Of a stretch of DNA of 64,000 nt, positions 44,285 to 54,402 are shown piece by piece. Source of the stretch: Sporothrix humicola (taxonomy: Eukaryota; Ascomycota; Sordariomycetes; Ophiostomatales; Ophiostomataceae); NCBI GenBank assembly GCA_021396245.1, contig WNYE01000029.1:62001-126000 (forward strand), written 5' to 3'. Under the pieces are notes generated by a model that worked only from the letters and a program-made list of their open reading frames with translations, did not search any database and was not told the origin of the DNA. Numbering within the stretch: the stretch's first letter is position 1; the number at the start of each line of letters is the position of its first letter. The position numbers were made by a program, and so were the translations under genes.

Positions 44285-45568
44285 ATGGCCAGCTTCCCTC
44301 CTTCCAACGGCAACCTGCCTGCCGAGTCGAACACGACCCCTATCAATGGCGCCTCCATCGACTCGTCGTTCCCCCCCAACGCTGCCAACCTCCCCCAGGG
44401 CAGCGAGTCCTCCAAGACTCTCTGGATGGGCGAGCTTGAGCCGTGGATGGACGAGAACTTTGTGAAGAACGTTTTCTCGACCGTCTCGGGCGAGAACGTC
44501 AACGTCAAGGTCATCCGCGACCGCGCCTCTGGCAACGCCGGCTACTGCTTCGTTGAGTTCAACACCGTTGAGGCCGCCACCAAGGCTCTTGGCCTGAACG
44601 GCTCGAACATCCCCAACTCGACCCGCACCTTCAAGCTTAACTGGGCTTCTGGCGGTGGCCTCGTCGATCGTCGGTATGTGTTCCAATTTCCATTTCTCCC
44701 TCTGTAAACCAAATGCAAGGCTAACCTAATTTGACTTGACAGTGACGACCGTAGCCCAGAGTTCAGCATTTTTGTCGGAGATCTGGGCCCCGAGGTCAAC
44801 GAGTTCGTTCTCGTCAGCCTCTTCCAGGCTCGCTTCCCGTCTTGCAAGTCGGCCAAGATTATGACTGATGCCGTCACTGGCCAGTCGCGCGGTTACGGTT
44901 TCGTTCGTTTCTCTGACGAGAACGACCAGCAGCGTGCTCTTATCGAGATGCAGGGTGTCTACTGCGGCAACCGCCCCATGCGTATCTCGACTGCGACGCC
45001 TAAGACTCGCTCTCATCAGTACGGCCAGGGCCAGCACGGTGGCAACCACATGCACGGCCCCGGCCCCAACCAGGGCGGCAACCAGATGGGCGGCTGGAAC
45101 ATGGGCAACGGTGGCGGCAACGGCGGCTACTACCAGCCCGGCTTTGGCCCCATGGCTCCCCAGCCCATGAACCAGTTCACGGACCCCAACAACACCACCG
45201 TCTTCGTTGGTGGCCTGTCTGGCTACGTCACTGAGGACGAGCTGCGCTCTTTCTTCCAGGGCTTTGGCGAGATAACGTACGTCAAGATCCCGCCTGGCAA
45301 GGGCTGCGGCTTCGTCCAGTTCGTGCACCGCCACGCTGCCGAGATGGCCATCAACCAGATGCAGGGCTACCCCATTGGCAACTCGCGCGTCCGTCTGTCG
45401 TGGGGCCGTTCGCAGAACAACTCGGGTGTTGGCACTCCTTACCGCCCCGCCCCTCCCCCGCCCCACTACCCCGTCCACGGTGCTGTTCCCGGCGCTGTCA
45501 GCCCCTACGGCCCCGGTCCCTTCGGCGGCAACCAGGGTCCCCCGGGCGGTCCTTCCCCTGCTGTTTAA
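44285..45568 (+). CDS. csx1: Three-RRM RNA-binding protein, Csx1/Nam8/Ngr1 type
   Basis: Exon 1 (44285-44673) and exon 2 (44743-45568) are joined across a 69-nt intron (GTATGT to GACAG) in the linker after RRM1; the product has 404 residues. RRM1 is at about 45-125 (TLWMGEL; NAGYCFVEF), RRM2 at about 137-215 (SIFVGDLG; RGYGFVRF) and RRM3 at about 281-352 (TVFVGGLS; GCGFVQFV). A Gly/Asn/Gln/Met-rich linker separates RRM2 and RRM3, and the tail is Pro/Gly-rich. This spacing and RRM3 core are those of yeast Nam8/Ngr1, fission-yeast Csx1 and plant RBP45/47. Csx1 stabilises stress mRNAs; Nam8 is a U1 snRNP splicing factor and Ngr1 promotes mRNA decay. The start has AAAATGG context directly after a probable 5'-UTR intron. 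Confidence 0.9.
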
Positions 45569-45569
45569 G

Positions 45570-45626
45570 GTGAGTCCTCCCCCAGCTGGTGTCCTCAATT
45601 ATCAACACCTTCCTAACATACCCCAG
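45570..45626 (+). other. Probable 3'-UTR intron of the RRM gene, one base after the stop codon
   Basis: The stop TAA (45566-45568) is followed by one G and then GTGAGT; branch CCTAAC near 45612-45617 and acceptor ACCCCAG at 45626 make a 57-nt intron of normal fungal shape. Confidence 0.65.
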
Positions 45627-47120
45627 TTTGATCTCCTGAAGAGGCTGTTTCCTTCGTCGCGCAATGCTTTCTTGTCATAGTGTTGGCGTTCGGCGGGTGT
45701 GAAAGGCGTCATGGTGGCAAAAAGAATTTGAAACATATGAGAACGGCATTATCTCATGACCTAGTTACTGACGTCCTTTTTATTACCTTTGTGCTTTGGG
45801 TGTTTGCTCTCCTTTTTCACATGGTTTTCCTTGTCCCCCCAATGGATGGCATCTATGTAATGTTTTCTCATATCGCGCGGTTATTTTATCTCACATGAAG
45901 ACGTCTTGAACGTTCTTATTTCTCCTTTCTTCATGATGTTTCTTTTTTAAAGCCTTCCTTGATGGGTCGATGGGTCTGCTTTTCGTTTTCATCTTTTCAT
46001 CCTGTCGGAAGTCTTTTTCTTTTTTCCACTTCTCCATTCTCCTTTCATTTTGCATTCCTGCTTCAGCTTGTCAAAACTCCATCAGCCCAAACGTGGGTGT
46101 TTGTTATCTTTCCAACTCTAGTCACTGCTGTTCTTAGTTTCCTATCTATTTTCACTTTTTCAGATTTCTCTTCATTTCCTTCTTTCATATGCTATTTTGT
46201 CGCGCGCCTCTACCGTCCCCTCATTCTCATCAGTCTTTTCAGTCTTCCAATATTTCGCCTTCGTCGTTGCTTTTATTGCCGTTCGTTCTTTTGACTGGTA
46301 TTTGCCAGCAAACTGTCCGCCATAGTTCGCTTTTCAACGTTCAACTGTTCAACCTTCAAGAATGTATTCGGCGCGTTTCTCATTTTTACTGCCCCCTTTC
46401 TCCTTTTTCATTGTACTCTACCCTAAAAGCGCAGGAGATGATGGATGGTACGGGAACCAGGAAACCTTTACGACTGTTTTTCTTTTATGAAATGGCGTCA
46501 CAAAGCACTGCAGAATGTTACTTCGACGTCGTCTTGGGCTGTCTTTCTTCTTATTTTTCTTTGTTTCCTAGTCATCAATTCTATTCTACTTTCTTAACTT
46601 CTTTGCTTTTGTGCTTTGTGCTTGCTTTCTGTTCCAGGGATAACTGAAAGGAGTAAAGGAAATACGGACTTTTTGACTTTACCAGCGTTGCTTTCAATTT
46701 CTCTCTAGTTATCGTGAGCCATAATGTTCACAAGTTCACGGACAGATTGATAGATTTCTAATTTGACAATTTACTAAGTATCTTTTTGACTTGAATGAGT
46801 AAAAATGCTGTAATCTTTCGCCAGATTTATGTTCCTAAAATATCGTATCAAACTCTGCATATTGTTTTTCTTTCAAATATGTCTAATTTGAACTGTGAAG
46901 ATCGAAAGTTTGGCAACATCACATTGATTTCACATCCAGCTCATCTCGTGAGTGTGCCTTGAGCGTACATAATGACACATATTGAATAAACATTGTGCAA
47001 ACCACGAGTTGGGACAATAACGTGTTGATGTTAATAAAATGCTGAATTTATGGTATCATAACTAGAAAATAAATGGCAATCTGTGAACCTTCACAAGTAA
47101 ATAAAAACGTCACCCCCCAC
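45627..47120. other. Intergenic region with long trailers, no gene seen
   Basis: T-rich sequence to about 46.6 kb looks like the RRM gene's 3'-UTR. 46.7-47.1 kb is AT-rich and is the tail of the convergent HET gene. Confidence 0.5.
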
Positions 47121-49535
47121 CTAGCGTGTCCGCACTGGTATTGATGCTTGCCGCACCAGATCTGCCACGATTCCCCTTGTTGGCGTCGTCGTCTGAGTCT
47201 GAGTCTGAGTCAGAGTCTGAGCCTGTGCAGCCCTTGGCGGTCCCATCATCTCGTACAGCTGCTGCATCGACGACGTGGTGGCATTCGACCGCCGCAAGTG
47301 GCTGAAGCGCATCATCTCGTCGTCGTCGCCATTGAGAGTGGCCGGGGTGCCTGCACGTTCTGGCGCAACAACACCGTCTGGCCCGTCACCAGCGCTACTA
47401 CTGTACAGCTCGTCAAGTTCAAAGTAGACGACCAGTGCGCCTTCGGGCGCGTACCGCCATGACAAGACGTTGCGCAGGGCACGTGAGGTGCACCACGAAC
47501 CGAAATAGTCAGCCGAGAGGCGGTCGATGAGTGGCTTGAGGGCCGTTGCCTCGCCCAGACCGCCTAGCATAGAAGACGGCCGCGTCCAAACGTCGGCGTG
47601 CCAGTCCATGCTGACCTGGCCGTCGGACATGCCAAAGCCAGAGGGAGTTGCTGTGGAGGCAGATGTGGGCGTCCCGGGCGTTGAAGAAGACATGGTACTT
47701 GATGACGAGGAGGAGTGTGGTAGGATGCCACGATGCTTCTTGGTGGCAGCACCGTTGCCGGGAGAGTCTGCGAGAGATCCCGTGCCGCCATTCATGGATG
47801 CATAGTTGGATCGGCCGCCGATAAGAAGGTGGAACGACTCGGTCGTGGCGGCGCTGCCTCCTCCTGCCGTGGCAGCCTTGCCAGAGAGAATGACGGCGCT
47901 TTGTGTGCCCAGACGGTGGTCGCCGACTTCAATGGCGCTGTGGAACGGCACAAAGTCCATGTCGGATGCGGCCAGGGGTGTTCGATCAAGATCCACAGGC
48001 CGGTTGAACGTTAGGAACAAGACGGGCTGGTGCTTGTCGGCAGCACCGCCGGCCTTGTTTGTGACAGACTTTTCGACAGCGCCACCGGCCATATTGACGG
48101 GCCGAGCACTGACGCGCTGACCGAGAATCAGCGAGGTGCCGCGGGTCTGAGCGTTGCGGCAGTCCACAAAGATTTGGGTGCGTGTGGCCAGCAGACTCGC
48201 GGGAACCTGCATAATAAGCAGCTGCGTCGATAGGCGGATGTAGTGGCCGCTCTGGACACGATGCAGGGGAATGACGATGCGAGAAGCCCGGTCATTGGAC
48301 GTGCGTCGATAGCCAACATCCAGAACAGCGCAAGCTCCCTTGGCCGTGTATAACAGCGGAACAGAGATGCTGAGACCAAAATTCGTAATGGAGTAAGGGG
48401 TAATTTCAGAAGAGCCAGACGAGGCATTGGCGCCGCCTAGAGTGCTCAGGCTTCCGATGCTGCCGGCCATACTACCTCCTGCCCAACCGCTCATGCCACC
48501 TCCGCCACTACCGGTGTTTCCAAACTCGGAGAAGTAGAGGGCCGAGTCTCGAAACACTTTCGGATGGGGTGCTAGGATACTTGTCCACTGGTCTAGTTCT
48601 GCTTTGCGGTGTGTGTCCTGCTGCACGGGTTTTGCGGAAGCGGCAGTGGTCTTGACTCCCGCTGGTGCAGGCGGATCCTCGCTGTTAATCAGTGATGCCG
48701 GTGGTAGTCGTCCGATCTTGTTTGCCTGCCAGCAGAAAATGGTCTGGTCGTTGGAGACGCGAATGATCTCTTCTTGCAGACGAAGGAAGGCCCGATGGCC
48801 CTCGCCGTACAACAAAGCCATGTGGATACCAAACAATCCCAGCAAGCAGTAAGCCGTATCTTCCACGCGGGTCGTCCGCCGCTTGGCCATCCAGGACATT
48901 CGTCGAGCAATGCTTGCCGTCGAGACGTCTTCGGGCCGTTTGATGTACGTTCGGTCGATGTCGGTAATGTCGCTGATCAGCAGCCCTTCCGAATCCTTTG
49001 TGGCCAGCGGCAGCCACTCGTACGAGAAAAAGAGCACCTTGGACGGTGCCAGCAGCTCCTGGAGCGTCCATCCTCGTGTGAACCAAGCACTCGATTTGAA
49101 TGCTCGTCGAACGGCTGTATCATCCAGATACTTTTTGCGTCCACCAGGTGGTGGCGGCGGCGTTTCTCCGGGCTTCACGAGAGGCATCGGGTTGCCGTCC
49201 TCGCCCGGGACCACGACGTCTTTCAAAAAGACATAGCACACTTGCGCGTCTCGGTACCATGCAAACATGGAATTGATCGCCTCTGACAGCTCGGAACTGC
49301 TTGTCTTGTCGATGCAGTTTGTGTCCACCCACGCATACTTGTAGCCGTCGTGTGCCGCCTGCTGGCACGTCAGCTCAATCTTGCGGAACCCCTCCTTCTT
49401 GCGGGCCGCCTCCAGATCTTTCCAGTCGGTAAACGTCACTTCGCCATCGCCCCAGGTGTGCGACAGAATCGCGTATGGCGGGATGTTGTTAAAGTACTCT
49501 TCGAGCTCGAGCGTTTTCGTGTTGATCAGGCGCAT
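47121..49535 (-). CDS. HET-domain (heterokaryon incompatibility) protein
   Basis: The 804-residue single-exon product has a full HET domain at the N-terminus: Y21-A-I-L-S-H-T-W-G29, YAWVDTNCIDK (67-77), and WFTRGWTLQELLAP (151-164), with ARRMSWMAKRRTTRVEDTAYCLLGLFGIHMALLYGEG beyond. HET domains (TIR-related) trigger cell death on non-self recognition in ascomycetes. The domain starts at residue 1 as in HET-D/E-like genes, but no NACHT, WD40 or ankyrin repeat follows. The C-terminal 500 residues include a strand-rich stretch (VPLLYTAKGACAVLDVGY, then HYIRLSTQLLIMQVPAS), Ser/Thr/Gly-rich linkers, and a QT-rich tail coded by five GTCTGA-type hexamers (47191-47220). The activating partner is unknown. 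Confidence 0.9.
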   Translation of the reverse strand: MRLINTKTLELEEYFNNIPPYAILSHTWGDGEVTFTDWKDLEAARKKEGFRKIELTCQQAAHDGYKYAWVDTNCIDKTSSSELSEAINSMFAWYRDAQVCYVFLKDVVVPGEDGNPMPLVKPGETPPPPPGGRKKYLDDTAVRRAFKSSAWFTRGWTLQELLAPSKVLFFSYEWLPLATKDSEGLLISDITDIDRTYIKRPEDVSTASIARRMSWMAKRRTTRVEDTAYCLLGLFGIHMALLYGEGHRAFLRLQEEIIRVSNDQTIFCWQANKIGRLPPASLINSEDPPAPAGVKTTAASAKPVQQDTHRKAELDQWTSILAPHPKVFRDSALYFSEFGNTGSGGGGMSGWAGGSMAGSIGSLSTLGGANASSGSSEITPYSITNFGLSISVPLLYTAKGACAVLDVGYRRTSNDRASRIVIPLHRVQSGHYIRLSTQLLIMQVPASLLATRTQIFVDCRNAQTRGTSLILGQRVSARPVNMAGGAVEKSVTNKAGGAADKHQPVLFLTFNRPVDLDRTPLAASDMDFVPFHSAIEVGDHRLGTQSAVILSGKAATAGGGSAATTESFHLLIGGRSNYASMNGGTGSLADSPGNGAATKKHRGILPHSSSSSSTMSSSTPGTPTSASTATPSGFGMSDGQVSMDWHADVWTRPSSMLGGLGEATALKPLIDRLSADYFGSWCTSRALRNVLSWRYAPEGALVVYFELDELYSSSAGDGPDGVVAPERAGTPATLNGDDDEMMRFSHLRRSNATTSSMQQLYEMMGPPRAAQAQTLTQTQTQTTTPTRGIVADLVRQASIPVRTR
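47191..47220. repeat. In-frame hexanucleotide repeat (GTCTGA)5 in the HET gene
   Basis: Five 6-bp units, one with a single change (GTCAGA), encode a Gln/Thr dipeptide repeat near the C-terminus. Copy number could vary without breaking the frame. Confidence 0.75.
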
Positions 49536-51299
49536 GGCTGCAGTTGCAGTGGCCTCGCTGGCCGTGTATTACGTCGTCGTCGGCCGAATTGCGGTTGGTT
49601 GTTGGCCTTGGTCTTTGGTGTTCTCATTGTTTGTTGGGGTCCGAATGCTTTGTTTGAGTTTCGGGAGGCTCCGCCGCCGGTCGAAGTAAGCAAGGCCTAG
49701 CCCCCCATAGTCACGTTTTTGATTGTCAACAAACCTAGCCAAACCAAAACGCAAGGAAAGCGCCGTCTCGCTCTTTCCTGCCACCAACCACCCCTCGTCT
49801 CGTCCCTTCCCTTCTTGTTCCCTTCTGGTCTTTCCCAGTCTGCTCTGCTCCCCTCCTCTTTCGCTCTTTCCCTCTCTCATCCAACCAACCAGATGCCCTG
49901 CACGTCGCTCCTTCCCCCCACATCTCGAGGTTCAGCACTGACCAAGCTTCTTCAATTGGACGGCCTGCCACGACAAGACCCACCCACACTTGCGGCGGAG
50001 CACGCCAACCAAGGCTGACCACCCTGTCCACCTGCGACAAGCCTCGAATGAATGCGAATGCCATGATGGGAACGAAAGGAGACGAGAGCGAGATCACAGA
50101 ATGAGAACGTGGAAGAATGAGAGATGGAAGAATGAAGTTGATGGCGAAAAGAGAGGCTAGCCTCGTCATTATTTTCAAACTTGGAAAGTCATGTCATCTG
50201 CACCTTCCGTTGTTGTTTTGTCCTCGTCTACTCCTTCCTCGACGAGCTCCTGCTGTATCTTCGCCGCGTTCGTAGCCTTGGTCGTTCTTGCCCATTTGGC
50301 GACACAACAGATCAGCCCCTTTATTCTCCTTCATTTGTACTTCTCCCACCGAGTTGTGGCATCTCCTTTCTTGCCTCTGTGATACATCTTTTTGAGCCCC
50401 TTTGTGTTTCTATCCTCTTCTTGTTCCGTTCTGTTCCACCACCGCCGACTGTTTCGATCGCCGTGGATCGGCCCTCTGTCTCCATTCTCGAAGCTCTCCT
50501 GTCTCTTAGCCTCGAAGCGCCAGAGTCGGTTGGCCAATTCCGCATGGGAGAGGCTGTGCAGTCCTTTTCCACCAGAACGCTCTCAATTTGTTTCTATTTT
50601 CTGTCACGTCAAAACTATTAGCCTTTTCATCTCTTCTTTTTGACTTTAAACCTTTTCTTGAACTGCATATCCTTTGACATACTTTTGTTCGAATTCTTTT
50701 TGCCGTTCCTCTTCTTTCGCCGCACTTACAACGTATTACGACATCCTCCCGAGCCTCATCCTCTGCAACTTCAGTGCCAATATTACCAAGGACTTGCTGC
50801 AACTCCACAGAACCACTCAAGCATTCAAGCATCGACCATTCCCACCACTCTCCCAGCCGCCCTTCCAGTCGGCACGGGGCTCGCGACAAGAGGGCCGCCC
50901 ACTAAACCACATTTGTCAGTGAGGAGAACAAGGATAACAGGGGGGCAGCAAGCACGGGTCTTGGGTCTGGTCTCGCCTCTTGTCGCCTTTCTTCTTGTGA
51001 TTTTGCTTTCTTGGGAATTGCTCAAGAAGCAACTTTGGTTTCCAACAACTTGCCAAACACACAAAGCTCCAACAAACCTCCGCCGTCCAACTGCACTTTT
51101 GTTCAACACCACATCCTCACTTTGATCCTCGACAACTTGTGAACCTTCCCGACATCGTGACCTAGCCTCGACTCACACACATATACCATCCGAACAAATC
51201 AGCCGCGAGCTGAACGGCAGAACGCGATAAGACGGCATTTGCCTTGACCAGAGACGACTGGCCGATTTTACCACGAAACCAGAGAATTTCCACGGCTCG
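49536..51299. other. Divergent promoter/leader region between HET and coiled-coil genes
   Basis: No convincing gene. The sequence is pyrimidine-rich from 49.7 to 50.75 kb and probably contains both promoters and the leader of the coiled-coil gene (51.1-51.3 kb is A/C-rich, leader-like). Confidence 0.45.
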
Positions 51300-52442
51300 A
51301 TGGCCTCTTACACAACAGACCGTCCTCCGTCACCTTCGTTCGCTCCGTTTTCCCTTAAACCACTCGGCGGTGTCACAAGCGGTCTTGGCCTCGACAAGAT
51401 GCCGCCATCACTGCCAGACGGAAGCACCAGCAGCCTACCAGAATCCTCAAGTAGCGCCGATGGACAGACAGGACCGAGCCCCGTTCTGCCGCCTCCGTCA
51501 GTGCTTTTGCCGGGTGCGGCTGGTGCTCTTCCTGGCGGCGACTCGGCGTCGTTACTCGACGGGTTGTCACCAGAAGTTGTTGCGCGCCTCGAGCACATTG
51601 TCAACAATTTCCGCTCTCTAAACGGCGGCTACCACACAAATGGCTCGGCCAACGGATCATCACCAACCCCGTCCGCACAGTCGGCCGTGCCGCCCCCACC
51701 ACAACCAACGGCATCCTCCATGTCCGGCGACGACTCCCTGCTGAACCTCGAGAAGCGGCGCCACGAAGACACCAAGCGCTTACTCACAAACGCTGAACAG
51801 CGCATCGAGACCCTGTACAACCAGCTCGAAGACCACAATGGCATCATGGAGGATTTCCGGATCGACAACCGCGACCTCAAGGACCAAGTCGAGGCGAGCG
51901 CCCTCGAGATTGACAGCCTGCGCGAGCACATTGAACAGCTCGGGCATGTCGAGCAGCAGCTGACGCTGCACATTGACCGGCAGCGGACGGTCGAGACGCA
52001 CCTTCAAATCGAGAGGGAGGGCCGGCGGGCCGTCGACAATGAGCTGGCCGCAACCCGCCACCAGCATGCCGCCGACCTAAAAGCGTTCGAGGTGGAGAAG
52101 CAGAAACACGCAGCCTCGGCCGCCGTTATTTCGAAGCAACAGGACCTGATCCGCGAATTGCAGCAACAGCTCGACGCCGCCAACAAGCGCGTTGCTGCAC
52201 GGGACCGTATGCTGGAAGATGCCGAAGCCGAGAAACGGGCGCTGCAGGCGACCGTCTTTGACGCACGCCACAATATCGAGGAGACGGCGGCTGTGTTTGG
52301 GGAGGCGTCACTGGCATTTAATGCAGAAGTGGACCGCCTGATGGGCACGCTCTTGTCCATGAAGTTGTCGACAACGCCACGAACCATGCTTCCATCACAA
52401 GCACCACAACCCACACTGCCGCCGACTCCTCCAAGGAGATGA
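51300..52442 (+). CDS. Coiled-coil protein of unknown function
   Basis: The 380-residue single-exon product is not assigned to a known family. The N-terminal 130 residues are Pro/Ser/Gly-rich and probably disordered. From about 140 to 335 the sequence is a long, highly charged coiled coil (LLNLEKRRHEDTKRLLTNAE, QRIETLYNQLEDHNG, IDSLREHIEQLGHVEQQL, then QDLIRELQQQLDAANKRVAARDRM). It ends in a short Pro-rich tail. No membrane segment or signal peptide is present. A short amphipathic stretch SPEVVARLEHIVNNFRSLNG (about 88-107) precedes the coil. Such proteins often act as septum, spindle-pole or cell-polarity scaffolds, but nothing in the sequence decides this. The start ATG is in fair context (CGATGG). 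Confidence 0.75.
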   Translation: MASYTTDRPPSPSFAPFSLKPLGGVTSGLGLDKMPPSLPDGSTSSLPESSSSADGQTGPSPVLPPPSVLLPGAAGALPGGDSASLLDGLSPEVVARLEHIVNNFRSLNGGYHTNGSANGSSPTPSAQSAVPPPPQPTASSMSGDDSLLNLEKRRHEDTKRLLTNAEQRIETLYNQLEDHNGIMEDFRIDNRDLKDQVEASALEIDSLREHIEQLGHVEQQLTLHIDRQRTVETHLQIEREGRRAVDNELAATRHQHAADLKAFEVEKQKHAASAAVISKQQDLIRELQQQLDAANKRVAARDRMLEDAEAEKRALQATVFDARHNIEETAAVFGEASLAFNAEVDRLMGTLLSMKLSTTPRTMLPSQAPQPTLPPTPPRR

Positions 52443-52825
52443 ATGCTTTCATGACTTTACAGTCTGATTGATCCCTCTATCCTTTCTTCTTCGCTCCTAC
52501 TTTTCTGTACATCATAATGGGTTTCTGCGCTGGCGTTGCTTGGGCTTGGGTCTCAATGTTGTCGATTTTCTTGTTTCTTATCTTTCCTGCCATATATCTA
52601 CTTCTTTTGGATCTACCGATACCCTACATAATCTGATTTTCTTGTTAATTTTTGGAAACAGCCTTACAGCGGGCATCTTATTCTTTTGGATTTTTGGTCT
52701 CCTTCTTGTTTGAATTTGGGTACTTTCACATTGGCATACTATTTTGGATACATATTGTTTGTATAAGTTTGTGTTATTAATACAAAAATATTACTCATCA
52801 TTCGCCTTCATCTCACCGTCATCCC
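52443..52825. other. Convergent 3' intergenic region
   Basis: T-rich trailer of the coiled-coil gene followed by AT-rich sequence before the stop of the next, oppositely oriented gene. No gene seen. Confidence 0.5.
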
Positions 52826-53755
52826 CTACTCGCCATCATCGGTGCCGAGCACGCTTTCCAGCTCAACCCACGACCCAGCCATGGAGGCCAGGTCGTCGTC
52901 GGCCAGAACGACATACTCGAACTCTTCCAGCTCGTTCCACAGGGCGCTGCCGTTGATCGTCTGGCCCTCGCCGTCCTCCCACACACCGTTGAGTGCATAG
53001 AGGGGTGGTACGCTACCGGAGGATCCCTCGCCATTTGCAACCTCATCCTTCTTATCTTCTGGCCGCTTCGAGCCCGTGCTCGTCTTCTCCACTTTCAGCG
53101 GTGACTTCGCAGCGCTGCTGCCCACGACGCGCTTGCCCTTCCGCTTGGCTACTACATGGCGCACCGTGTAGAGCGGTTCCGCGTGGCGGATTGTCTCCAG
53201 GCTGTCGGCCTGGTACGGAGAGGCAGTGTCGTCGGGGTTGGTGTTGGGGGTGGCAGAGGAGGCGGCGGCAGTCTCACCCGTTGAGTCGGCCGGGGCCGGT
53301 CCATCATACAGAATACCAAGGCTGTACAGCTTGGCGACCTGCTCGTCGTCGTCGAGGTCGGCGACGTTCACGTGTCCCGGACCGCCCGTCGACTTTGACT
53401 GCGAGGACGCCTCGCCCTCGCCGGTGCGGGCCAGATCGACAAACTCGTCGAGCGTGGTCTCCTCGACCGTCCGGTAACGGCCGCCGAAGCCGCGGCCCCA
53501 GCTCGCCTTTTTGCCACTATCCTTGCTGGAGTAGGAGCGCCAGGCAATGGCGCCGTCGGCAGAGCTATCGGGCGTGACTCCGACGTCTCCGCCCACGGAA
53601 GACGGATCAGCGAGGCGATGGGTCTGCAGCGACAATCCATGCTGGCGGCTGCCGTCAATGACGAGGCGCAGGTTTCGGTGGCGATAGACAAGGCCCTGCT
53701 TGGTGCGAACGCGGACAATGTAGCCGCGGAAGCCGGGGGCTCCGTTGCGAACCAT
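52826..53755 (-). CDS. Conserved-looking hypothetical protein, 309 aa
   Basis: I do not recognise this protein. The N-terminal 55 residues (GAPGFRGYIVRVRTKQGLVY, then RHRNLRLVIDGSRQHGLSLQ) look structured, strand-rich and basic. A middle block KASWGRGFGGRYRTVEETTLDEFVDLARTGEG (about 80-115) and a C-terminal acidic block ALWNELEEFEYVVLADDDLASMAGSWVELESVLG separate disordered Ser/Thr/Glu-rich linkers. The reading frame, its high third-position GC and the alternation of ordered and disordered stretches support a real gene. It is convergent with the coiled-coil gene. The start at 53755 is the first ATG and precedes the structured part directly. Confidence 0.75.
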   Translation of the reverse strand: MVRNGAPGFRGYIVRVRTKQGLVYRHRNLRLVIDGSRQHGLSLQTHRLADPSSVGGDVGVTPDSSADGAIAWRSYSSKDSGKKASWGRGFGGRYRTVEETTLDEFVDLARTGEGEASSQSKSTGGPGHVNVADLDDDEQVAKLYSLGILYDGPAPADSTGETAAASSATPNTNPDDTASPYQADSLETIRHAEPLYTVRHVVAKRKGKRVVGSSAAKSPLKVEKTSTGSKRPEDKKDEVANGEGSSGSVPPLYALNGVWEDGEGQTINGSALWNELEEFEYVVLADDDLASMAGSWVELESVLGTDDGE

Positions 53756-54285
53756 GATTGCTGTGGGTGCGAGGTACGGTGGTTTCGATAAAACTGGTTA
53801 TTGGTCGTTTGACGTTTGACAGGTGACTTTGACAGTTGACTTTGGCAGTGGGATGCTGAGACGAGCTTAGAGCTTGAGCTAAACAAGTGTTAGAGACGTC
53901 ATGTCTGATAGATAAGGTACTCTTGAAATCACATCTTACATCAGTCAGGCGATAAGAAAGGCGGCCGAGATACCGTGCAAGAATAGTTGTGATAAATATG
54001 TGTCGTCTCTCTAGTCATTATTGCGCGTGGTGGTCTCTTCTTTCTTCTTTTTTGTCGCCGAGACAATACATTCCTTTTATCACTTGCCACACCACTTTCT
54101 CTAATGGTCGGTACCATTCCTATTTCCCCTCAGTAAAATTACACGATACCAGCCTTTGGCCTGTGCAGCCTAGGCAGTGTGGCAGGATGAACGAGTTCGA
54201 GTCATCGGCGAGGCTGTGCCGAAAGTTGACTCACAGACTCACAGACTCGTGCTGATATGATGCGTGTATGATACGCCAGCCAATT

Positions 54286-54303
54286 ATGGCCAGGCCTGGC
54301 CAT
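54286..54303. repeat. 18-bp perfect palindrome
   Basis: ATGGCCAGGCCTGGCCAT is its own reverse complement without a spacer. It could be a symmetrical dimer-binding site. Confidence 0.8.
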
Positions 54304-54354
54304 TTGCCTTGGTGCAGATTGCAGTGCGGGGTTGACACCCACGCGGAGCCCCAA

Positions 54355-54402
54355 CCGCTAAACGGCACCAAACGGCCCCAAATTGTACTTGGCTTTTAGC
54401 GG
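54355..54402. promoter_or_regulatory. Inverted CCGCTAAA / TTTTAGCGG pair
   Basis: CCGCTAAA at 54355-54362 and TTTTAGCGG at 54394-54402 form an inverted pair with about 31 bases between. The same core occurs at 20792-20808, 27129-27137 and 41266-41273. Confidence 0.4.

Noticed and set aside
54190..54210. GAGTTCGAGTCAT resembling a tRNA B box
   Set aside because: No matching A box, acceptor stem or cloverleaf could be built around it.
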